Positions 57,992 to 64,000 of a stretch of DNA of 64,000 nt are shown here, in pieces (the stretch's first letter is position 1; each line of letters begins with the position of its first letter). The translations under genes were made by a program, and so were the position numbers. The DNA lies in NCBI RefSeq assembly GCF_003265345.1, contig NZ_QFWW01000026.1:1-64000 (forward strand), given 5' to 3'. Origin of the DNA: Lentzea terrae (lineage in GTDB: Bacteria > Actinomycetota > Actinomycetes > Mycobacteriales > Pseudonocardiaceae). The notes beneath the pieces were generated by a model, which did no database searches, was not told where the DNA came from, and saw only the letters and a list, made by a program, of their open reading frames with translations.

Positions 57992-59175
57992 ATCAACGCC
58001 ACGTTCAGCACGACCACCGCGAACGCCACAACGCACGCGGCAACGGTGACCGAGCGCCGGTTCACGAAGGTCCCCATGACGGACCGGCGCGCGGTCAGCC
58101 ACACCAGCGGAATCAGTGCGAACGGGATGCCGAACGACAGCACGACCTGCGACAGCACCAACGCGAACGTCGGGTCGACGCCGAACGCCAGGATCGCCAG
58201 CGCCGGCACCAGGGTCACCAGTCGCCGCGCCGGCAACGGAATCCGCACGCGCAGCAGCCCGTCCATCACCACCGCGCCTGCATAACACCCGACGGCGGTG
58301 GACGCGAAACCCGAAGCCAGCAAACCCAAAGCGAACAGCAGCGCGATCCCGCCGCCCAGCGTGGCGCCGACCGCGGCATGCGCTCCTTCGAGCGTGTCGA
58401 CCCCGGGACGGCCCTGCAACGCCGAAGCCGCCAGCAGCAGCATCGCCATGTTCACGGCACCGGCCAGCATCATCGCGACCACGACGTCGACCTTGGTGGC
58501 AGCGAGCAACGACGGGTTCCTGCCGTGCCGGTCCCGCGCCAACGCCGAGTGCAGGTAGACGGCGTGCGGCATGACCGTCGCCCCGAGCATGCCGGCCGCG
58601 AGCAACACGCTGTCCGCGCCGTCGAACCGCGGCACCAAGCCGGACACAGCGCCGGAAACCGATGGCGGTGAAACGAAAAGCCCCGCCATGAACCCGACCG
58701 CGATGACGACCAGCATCGTGGTGATCACGCGCTCGAACGGTTTCTGCCCGCGCTTGTCCTGCACCAGCAGCAAAATCGTCGACACCACGCCGGTGATCAC
58801 GCCGCCGAGCAACAACGGAAGATCGAACAACAACGCCAGCGCGATCGCCCCGCCGAGCACCTCGGCCAGATCCGTCGCCATCGCGACGACCTCCGCCTGA
58901 CCCCAGTACGCGAGCCGCACCGGCCGGGGCAGGTGATCCCGCACCGCCTCCGGCAACGACTGCCCGGTCACCAGGCCGAGCTTCGCCGACAGGTACTGCA
59001 CGAGCCCCGCCATCACGTTCGCGACGACGAGCACCCACACCAGCAGGTAGCCGTAGCGAGCACCCGCCGCGGTGTTGGTGGCCACGTTGCCCGGATCCAC
59101 GTACGCGATCGCGGCGACGAACGCCGCCCCGAGCAACGCCGCACCCGCGCGCAAGCGTCCCGAAACAGCGACCAC
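57970..59175 (-). CDS. mntH: Nramp-type Mn2+/Fe2+ transporter
   Basis: A 401-residue Nramp transporter with about 11 membrane helices. Metal-site motifs are DPGN in helix 1 (about residue 26) and MPHAVYLHS in helix 6. It imports Mn2+ or Fe2+ with protons. GTG 59175 follows GGGGGTGG. The upstream TetR gene is co-oriented, 38 bp away, and a large palindrome with an embedded TAATGT -10 box stands between them. Confidence 0.9.
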   Translation of the reverse strand: MVAVSGRLRAGAALLGAAFVAAIAYVDPGNVATNTAAGARYGYLLVWVLVVANVMAGLVQYLSAKLGLVTGQSLPEAVRDHLPRPVRLAYWGQAEVVAMATDLAEVLGGAIALALLFDLPLLLGGVITGVVSTILLLVQDKRGQKPFERVITTMLVVIAVGFMAGLFVSPPSVSGAVSGLVPRFDGADSVLLAAGMLGATVMPHAVYLHSALARDRHGRNPSLLAATKVDVVVAMMLAGAVNMAMLLLAASALQGRPGVDTLEGAHAAVGATLGGGIALLFALGLLASGFASTAVGCYAGAVVMDGLLRVRIPLPARRLVTLVPALAILAFGVDPTFALVLSQVVLSFGIPFALIPLVWLTARRSVMGTFVNRRSVTVAACVVAFAVVVLNVALIYLTTSA

Positions 59176-59183
59176 CGGCCACC

Positions 59184-59212
59184 CCCTTGTTGCCACATTA
59201 TGGCAACAAGGG
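59184..59212. promoter_or_regulatory. Operator-like palindrome before mntH
   Basis: CCCTTGTTGCCA (59184-59195) and TGGCAACAAGGG (59201-59212) form perfect 12-bp arms around a 5-base centre. On the minus strand the centre plus flanks reads TAATGT, a good -10 box for mntH. So this could be the operator of a metal regulator or of the TetR protein; an attenuator hairpin is the other option. Confidence 0.65.
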
Positions 59213-59213
59213 C

Positions 59214-59756
59214 TCAGGCCTCCAACGTGGCGCGGGCCACCGTGACGACCGCGTCGATCGCGCTGTCCAGGTCGCCGCTCGGCATCAGCAGGTGGCTCAG
59301 CGCGAGCCGCACGGTCGTCTCCGCCGTGAGCCGCACGTGCCTGCCGGGGAAGTGCTCGGTGAGGTGCCGCTCGACCACCTCGGTCGCGTGGAACAGCACG
59401 GGATGGCCGCGAATCGTGAGGAACGGCAACAGGTCCTCGGCGTCCTGCCCGGTCAGCATGGCGGAGACCAGCCGGTCCTTCTCGGTCTGCTCGAAGGTGA
59501 AGCGGAACGCCGACCGCATCGCCTGCCACGGGTCGGGGTCCTGCTTCAGCAGCGTGACGATTCCCGAGAGGTACTCCTCGGTCCGGTGGGCCGCGACGGC
59601 TTGGACGAGCCCCTCCTTGTTGCCGAACTCGTTGTAGACGGTCTGCCTGCTCACGCCCGCGCGGGTAGCGACCTCGATCATGCGCAGGCCGTGGAACCCG
59701 TGTGCGGCCAACAGGTCAGCGGCCGCGTCCAACAAGAGCTCGGTGATGTCGCTCAC
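59214..59756 (-). CDS. TetR-family regulator
   Basis: A 180-residue TetR protein: HTH in GLRMIEVATRAGVSRQTVYNEFGNKEGL (about 28-55), then a ligand domain. GTG 59756 is the likely start; a longer frame to 59957 has poor codon fit. It is immediately upstream of mntH and divergent from an HAD gene. Whether it controls mntH is open. Confidence 0.88.
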   Translation of the reverse strand: MSDITELLLDAAADLLAAHGFHGLRMIEVATRAGVSRQTVYNEFGNKEGLVQAVAAHRTEEYLSGIVTLLKQDPDPWQAMRSAFRFTFEQTEKDRLVSAMLTGQDAEDLLPFLTIRGHPVLFHATEVVERHLTEHFPGRHVRLTAETTVRLALSHLLMPSGDLDSAIDAVVTVARATLEA

Positions 59757-59808
59757 GCTCCCAGCTTTACACAGATACCGGTTTTGTACAGCCGTAGAGT
59801 TGGGTTTT

Positions 59809-60426
59809 GTGCCGTTCACCGTGGGCTTCGACCTCGACATGACCCTCATCGACCCGAGGCCGGGCATGGCCGCAGTGCTCAACGAGGTGGGCGCCCGCAC
59901 GGGGCACGACCTGGACGGCGAGCACTTCGCGGCGAACCTCGGCCCGCCCCTCGACATGATCTACCGCGACATGGGCGTGCCCGAGGAGGAGATCCCGGAC
60001 CTGATCACGCTGTTCCGCGGGCTCTACCCGGACGTCGTGATCCCCGCGACCGTCGCGCTGCCGGGCGCGGCCGAGGCGTTGGACTGCGTGCGCGAGCTGG
60101 GCGGCCAGACCATGGTCGTCACCGGCAAGTACCGCAAGAACGCCGCGCTGCACCTCGACGCCCTGGGCTGGGACGTCGACCACCTCTACGGCGAACTGTG
60201 GTCGACGGGCAAGGCCGAGTCGCTCAAGCTGCACGGCGCGGCGATCTACGTCGGTGACCACGTCGGCGACATGCGCGGGGCCGAGGCCGCCGGAGCGTTG
60301 GGCGTCGGTGTGGTGACCGGGCCGTGCAGCCGTGCTGAGCTGGCCGAAGCCGGCGCCGCGGTTGTGCTGGAGGACCTGCGCGAGTTCCCGGAGTGGCTCA
60401 GGACTTCTTCTGGCGTGCTTTCCTGA
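59809..60426 (+). CDS. HAD-family phosphatase
   Basis: A 205-residue HAD hydrolase: GFDLDMTLIDPRPGM (nucleophile Asp8), VVTGK and IYVGDHVGDMRGAEAAG. Resembles PGP/pyrophosphatase types. GTG 59809 follows TAGAGT by 8 bp, so leaderless. Substrate unknown. Its 3' end overlaps a small convergent membrane gene by 29 bp. Confidence 0.86.
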   Translation: MPFTVGFDLDMTLIDPRPGMAAVLNEVGARTGHDLDGEHFAANLGPPLDMIYRDMGVPEEEIPDLITLFRGLYPDVVIPATVALPGAAEALDCVRELGGQTMVVTGKYRKNAALHLDALGWDVDHLYGELWSTGKAESLKLHGAAIYVGDHVGDMRGAEAAGALGVGVVTGPCSRAELAEAGAAVVLEDLREFPEWLRTSSGVLS

Positions 60427-60601
60427 TCACCGCGATGATCCCGAGCCCCAGCCCGACGGCCGGCAGGTAGGTGGCGGCGACGTTCAGCCACACCGGCAGG
60501 TCGCTGTGGCCGGTGGCGAAGAGCACGAAGACCGCGATGATCGCCAGCACGCCAACGGCGAACAGGCCGACAGCCAGCGGCAACATCCTCGAAGCGGTCA
60601 T
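60398..60601 (-). CDS. Small two-span membrane protein
   Basis: A 67-residue protein with two membrane helices (about 7-29 and 39-58) and a basic tail RKARQKKS. No family recognised. Codon use fits the organism; ATG 60601 is the only reasonable start. Convergent with the HAD gene. Confidence 0.65.
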   Translation of the reverse strand: MTASRMLPLAVGLFAVGVLAIIAVFVLFATGHSDLPVWLNVAATYLPAVGLGLGIIAVIRKARQKKS

Positions 60602-60725
60602 AAGAGCAGGGTAGTCGCGCTAACGGAGGTGCCTTACCCAAGGTCTTCTGGCTAGTCTGGTGAGACGCGTCCTGGGTACGCCCTGGGCGCGTTCGTTGTG
60701 CAGATGCAAGGGAATGGTGAGCGCG

Positions 60726-61115
60726 GTGCCGACCGGCAAGGTCAAGTGGTACGACACGGAGAAGGGCTTCGGATTCGTCACGCAGGACGGTGGCGAGGAC
60801 GTCTACGTCCGCAAAGCGGCGTTGCCTCCGGGTGTCACCGGTTTGAAGGCCGGCCAGCGCATCGAGTTCGGCATGGCGGAAGGCCGCCGCGGCCCGCAGG
60901 CGCTGTCCGTGCGCCTGATCGACCCGCAGCCGTCCGTCGCCGAGGCGCGCCGCCGTCCCGCGGAGGAACTGCACGGCCTGATCGAGGACATGATCAAGCT
61001 TCTCGAGAACAAGGTGCAGCCCGACCTGCGCCGGGGCCGCTACCCGTCGGACAAGAAGAACATGAAGCTCATCGCCGAGGTCGTCCGGGCGGTGGCGCGG
61101 GACCTCGATCCGTAA
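60726..61115 (+). CDS. cspB: CspB-like cold-shock domain protein with C-terminal extension
   Basis: A 129-residue protein. The cold-shock domain (1-65) has KVKWYDTEKGFGFV and the RNP2-like DVYVR. The C-terminal half (about 75-129, PAEELHGLIEDMIKLLEN and AEVVRAVARDLDP) is a helical extension also present in M. tuberculosis CspB (Rv0871). Binds single-stranded nucleic acids. Start GTG 60726 fits the family; ATG 60714 in frame is an alternative. A TAGTCT -10 box at 60653 implies a leader of about 60 bases. Confidence 0.9.
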   Translation: MPTGKVKWYDTEKGFGFVTQDGGEDVYVRKAALPPGVTGLKAGQRIEFGMAEGRRGPQALSVRLIDPQPSVAEARRRPAEELHGLIEDMIKLLENKVQPDLRRGRYPSDKKNMKLIAEVVRAVARDLDP

Positions 61116-61128
61116 AAAGATCGTCCGC

Positions 61129-61713
61129 ATGTCTGATGCGGACCGGATCGTCGAGTTCCTGTACGAAGTCGGCCAGCTCAAACGCCTGCCCAGGGCGGGG
61201 TGGCTCTTCGCCGGGGTGCAGCACCCCGAGTCGGTGGCCGCCCATTCGTTCCGGGTGGGCGTTTTGGCGTACGCGATCGCCGTCCAGGAGGGTGCGGACC
61301 CGGACCGGGCGGCGACCCTCGGCTTGTTCCACGACGTGCCGGAAGCGCGGATCGGCGACATCCCGTACGTCGGCAAGCTCTACCTCGACGTCAAGATGTC
61401 GCCGGAAGAGGTCGCGAGGGACCAGGTTCAGCACCTGCCCGCGCCGCTGGCCGCGCACATCGAGGCGTTGGTCGCCGAGCACGAGTCGGCCAAGGACATC
61501 GATCACACGCCGGAAGCGCGCTGCTCCCGTGACGCCGACAAGCTGGAACTCCTGCTGCAGGCGCGGGAGTACCAGGCCGCCGGCGTCACGAAGATGGACC
61601 GGTTCATCCACACCATGCAGGCGTCGGTGGTCACCGACACCGGCAAGGCCTTGATGGACAGCGCTTTGCGGATCGTCCCCAGCGAGTGGTGGGAGGCGTT
61701 CGGCAAGCGTTAG
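61129..61713 (+). CDS. HD domain phosphohydrolase (YfbR-like)
   Basis: A 194-residue HD protein: AAHSFRVGVLA (first His), GLFHDVPEA (His-Asp pair) and RDADKLELLL (last Asp) make the metal site. Similar to 5'-deoxynucleotidase YfbR. 13 bp after cspB; may be co-transcribed. Ends in a 4-bp convergent overlap with the DUF2771 gene. Confidence 0.88.
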   Translation: MSDADRIVEFLYEVGQLKRLPRAGWLFAGVQHPESVAAHSFRVGVLAYAIAVQEGADPDRAATLGLFHDVPEARIGDIPYVGKLYLDVKMSPEEVARDQVQHLPAPLAAHIEALVAEHESAKDIDHTPEARCSRDADKLELLLQAREYQAAGVTKMDRFIHTMQASVVTDTGKALMDSALRIVPSEWWEAFGKR

Positions 61714-62165
61714 TGAACGACGTCGACGACCCAGGACCCGCGCATCAGCGGCTGACCGGTCTCCAGCACCGCGCCGGCCGCCTCGTGCACCTCGATGCGC
61801 AGCAGCTGGTCGTTCTGGTTCGGCACGGCGAGGGTGTAGGAGAAGTTCTCGCCCTTGCCGAGCAACGGCGAGGAGCAGCCCTCCTGCACGCGGGCGGCGT
61901 TCTCGTACACGCACACGACCTCCCAGAGGCCGTCCGCGAGCTGGCCGTCCACCGAGATCTGCACGACCTTGCCCGCCGGCACCTTCAACGTGCCGGGGGC
62001 GTTCTTCTCGGCGCACTTGTCGCCGGTGACGTCGCAGTAGATCGTCGGCTCGAGGCGGATGGTCTTGCCGTTCGCGTAGAACGTGACCTCGGGATCGTGC
62101 TGCGGCAGCGCGCAGCCGGTCAGCACGAGGACGCTGGCGGCCAGTACAGAAGCAAGTCGACGCAC
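61710..62165 (-). CDS. DUF2771 family lipoprotein
   Basis: A 151-residue lipoprotein with lipobox LTGC (Cys18). The mature part (VTFYANGKTIRLEPTIYCD, PLLGKGENFSYTLAVP, SWVVDVVH) matches DUF2771, an actinobacterial family with no known function. Corresponds by position to Rv0875c. GTG 62165 is 10 bp past the MFS stop, so it is the second gene of that operon. Confidence 0.86.
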   Translation of the reverse strand: MRRLASVLAASVLVLTGCALPQHDPEVTFYANGKTIRLEPTIYCDVTGDKCAEKNAPGTLKVPAGKVVQISVDGQLADGLWEVVCVYENAARVQEGCSSPLLGKGENFSYTLAVPNQNDQLLRIEVHEAAGAVLETGQPLMRGSWVVDVVH

Positions 62166-62175
62166 GTCAGGCAGC

Positions 62176-63678
62176 CTACGGGGTGGCTGGAACGTGCCTG
62201 CGGACGAGCCTGTGCAACGACGTGCCGTTGCGGTACAGCCAGGTCTGGGTGAGGCCGAGCGCCAGCAACCCGGCCAGCACCAGGAAGCCGACCCAGAACG
62301 TGGGCGGCAGCAGCACACCCAGTGCGCCGCCGAAGACCCACGCGAGCTGCAGGATCGTCTCGGAGCGGCCGAACGCCGACGCGCGCGACTCCTCCGGCAG
62401 GTCGTCCTGGATCACCGCGTCCAGGCTGATCTTGGCCAGCGACGACGCCGTGGCGCCCAGCAGGCCGACGATCGCCGCGGTGACCAGACCGGGCAGCGCG
62501 GCGGCCACGATCGTCGCGGCGAGCGCGGTGCCGACGCAGGCGAGGATCACCTCGTCGGGCTTGCCGAAGTGCAGGCGCGCACCGATCGCGTTGCCGAGGA
62601 AGCTGCCCGCACCGGCGGCGCCCGCGATCACGCCGAGCAGCAACAGTTGTTCGAACGCGTCGCCCTCGGTCTGCGCGCGTACGACGAAGGCGGCGAACAG
62701 GGTCAGGAACCCGGTCAGCATGCGGATGGAACCGGTGCCCCACAACGCCACCACGATGTGCCGGGAAATGCGTTGCTTGGCGGGCCTGGGCGTGAGCGTC
62801 GCGGGAACCTCGCCCTCGGTCACCTCGACCCACGCCGGGATGCGCATGCAGAAGATCGCGTTCACCAGGCACAGGGCGGCGGTGAACCACAACGCGCCCG
62901 GCGAGCCGAAGAGCTTCGCGAAGCCTGCCGCGAACGCACCGAACACCGCACCTGCCGCGAGCCCGAAGACGGTCATGCGCGCGTTGGTCTTGGAGAGCGT
63001 GATCTCCGGCGGCAGCACCCGTGGCGTGATCGCGGACTTGAGCACGGTGAACGACTTGCTCAGCACCATGCTGCCCAGCGCGGCCGGGTACAGCAGCCAG
63101 TTGTCGAAGTTCAGCGCCATCACGATCGACAGCACGATCCGCAGCACGCACGAGGCGGCCAGGGCGAGCCGCCGGCCGCGTTGGATCTTGTCCAGCAACG
63201 GCCCGATCACCGGCGCGATCAACGCGAACGGCGCGACCGTGATCAGCAGGTAGAGCGCGACCTTGGACTTGGACTCCGCGGTCGCGGCACTGAAGAACAG
63301 CGTGTTCGCCAGCGCGACGGCCATCGCGGCATCGGCGGCGTAGTTCATCATCACCGCGTAGGTGACCGAAGACATGCCGGACTTCTTGGCGCCGTCGGCG
63401 TGGGCCGCGCGCCGGAACATCGCAACGGCTTGCTGCGAGATCTGCTTGCTGCGGAACCAGGCGACGCGCGTGACGGTGAGCTTCTTGGGCGGTTTCGGCG
63501 TCGGGGTCGTCTGCTGATCTTGATTCGGCAGCGGCCGGGTCTGCTGGGGGCGCTTCGGCGGAGGCTGGAAACCGTGCTCGGACGTGGTCTCGCGGCGCGG
63601 CCGCGGCTGGTACTCGTCGTCCTGCCACGGGTAGCGCTTCGGAGTCGGCTGGTCACTCCACCCGCGGTCGCCCGTCAC
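62176..63678 (-). CDS. MFS transporter with long cytoplasmic N-terminus
   Basis: A 500-residue major facilitator protein with about 12 membrane helices. The first 75 residues are a disordered, Pro/Arg/Gln-rich cytoplasmic segment, followed by TRVAWFRSKQISQQAVAMFRRA. The order and orientation correspond to Rv0876c of M. tuberculosis. Substrate unknown. Start GTG 63678. Confidence 0.88.
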   Translation of the reverse strand: MTGDRGWSDQPTPKRYPWQDDEYQPRPRRETTSEHGFQPPPKRPQQTRPLPNQDQQTTPTPKPPKKLTVTRVAWFRSKQISQQAVAMFRRAAHADGAKKSGMSSVTYAVMMNYAADAAMAVALANTLFFSAATAESKSKVALYLLITVAPFALIAPVIGPLLDKIQRGRRLALAASCVLRIVLSIVMALNFDNWLLYPAALGSMVLSKSFTVLKSAITPRVLPPEITLSKTNARMTVFGLAAGAVFGAFAAGFAKLFGSPGALWFTAALCLVNAIFCMRIPAWVEVTEGEVPATLTPRPAKQRISRHIVVALWGTGSIRMLTGFLTLFAAFVVRAQTEGDAFEQLLLLGVIAGAAGAGSFLGNAIGARLHFGKPDEVILACVGTALAATIVAAALPGLVTAAIVGLLGATASSLAKISLDAVIQDDLPEESRASAFGRSETILQLAWVFGGALGVLLPPTFWVGFLVLAGLLALGLTQTWLYRNGTSLHRLVRRHVPATP

Positions 63679-63697
63679 ACCGTCAATCCTGCCCCAT

Positions 63698-64000
63698 TCA
63701 GTTGAAGCGCACTCGGAAGATGGTCGGCCAGTTCTTGCCTGTGACCATGAACTCGTTGGTTCCGGGGACGTGCGCGATGCCGTTCAGCACGTCCACGTTG
63801 CCGGAGGGCTTGAGCGACGACAGGTCGTAGGTGTTCATGACCTGACCGTTGGCGGGGTCGATGCGGACGATCTCGTCCGACTTCCAGACGTTCGCCCAGA
63901 CCTTGCCGGCGACGCACTCCAGTTCGTTGAGCTGGGTGAGCGGCTTGCCGTCGCGGGTGACCTGCACGCTGCCGGTCTCCTTGAACGACTTCGGGTCGCG
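63698..64000 (-). CDS. Glutaminyl-peptide cyclotransferase, C-terminal part (cut by window end)
   Basis: The last 100 codons of a gene that begins beyond 64000. LNELECVAGKVWANVWKSDEI and IDPANGQVMNTYDLSS, then LNGIAHVPGTNEFMVTGK are typical of the beta-propeller glutaminyl cyclases, which form N-terminal pyroglutamate. The full protein would have a signal or lipoprotein N-terminus outside this window. Confidence 0.85.
   Translation of the reverse strand, partial: RDPKSFKETGSVQVTRDGKPLTQLNELECVAGKVWANVWKSDEIVRIDPANGQVMNTYDLSSLKPSGNVDVLNGIAHVPGTNEFMVTGKNWPTIFRVRFN

Noticed and set aside
56522..59182. 886-codon open frame on the minus strand
   Set aside because: Frame shadow running across the YccF, MocA and Nramp genes; crosses a terminator and has no domain.

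Overview
The window is high-GC DNA (roughly 70% by eye) packed with short-gap and ATGA/GTGA-overlapping genes. The gene content (DasR-type operators, a conservon, a resuscitation-promoting factor, an AfsR-like regulator, PspC, an actinobacterial XPB helicase, DUF3558 and DUF2771 lipoproteins) points to a filamentous actinomycete, most likely Pseudonocardiaceae (Lentzea/Saccharothrix/Amycolatopsis-like). This assignment is inferred from content only; there is no rRNA in the window. I see no transposase, integrase, tRNA or CRISPR array.

Layout. 1-530: a family-type dispersed repeat carrying an inserted inverted-repeat element. 534-1621: an ECF sigma factor with a coupled partner. 1919-7051: cutC and a dasABCD-like chitobiose uptake and hydrolysis operon under two DasR (dre) operators. 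7064-7776: PspC and a VOC protein. 7808-15141: a molybdenum hydroxylase cluster of the CO-dehydrogenase type (moxR, VWA, xdhC, coxS-L-M-G); its large subunit has the form II signature. 15147-17178: a CapA-like lipoprotein and menC. 17188-19741: a two-component system with a GerMN lipoprotein. 19871-21379: a two-domain secreted trypsin-like protein. 21297-26119: a phosphonate uptake and degradation locus with a divergent GntR regulator. 26093-28158: XPB helicase and a partner. 28262-30635: three tandem paralogues of an eight-cysteine extracytoplasmic domain. 30703-31680: an orphan NitT/TauT-type binding lipoprotein. 32060-37270: a conservon cvnABCD. 37409-40736: a secreted Ala/Pro-rich protein, a helicase-C-type protein and a small protein. 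40852-49166: malic enzyme, moaC-mog-moaE, an Rpf with a CRP-type site, an AfsR-like regulator and moaA-moaD. The remainder: MarR, NagD-like HAD, SoxR with its box and an oxidoreductase, metallophosphatase, acyl-CoA synthetase, serine hydrolase, lipoprotein, VOC, YccF, MocA-type oxidoreductase, Nramp transporter with a TetR regulator, HAD, CspB, HD phosphohydrolase, DUF2771, MFS and a truncated glutaminyl cyclase.

How it fits together. The core from XPB to the MFS gene follows the gene order and orientation remembered for the M. tuberculosis Rv0861c-Rv0876c segment, with accessory blocks inserted. The molybdopterin genes moaC, mog, moaE, moaD and moaA could supply the cofactor needed by the Mo hydroxylase encoded about 30 kb upstream. 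Regulation is unusually readable: many transcription units start with TAnnnT placed 6-8 bases before the start codon, implying leaderless mRNAs, and several operators (DasR, GntR, MarR) lie on the start codon itself.
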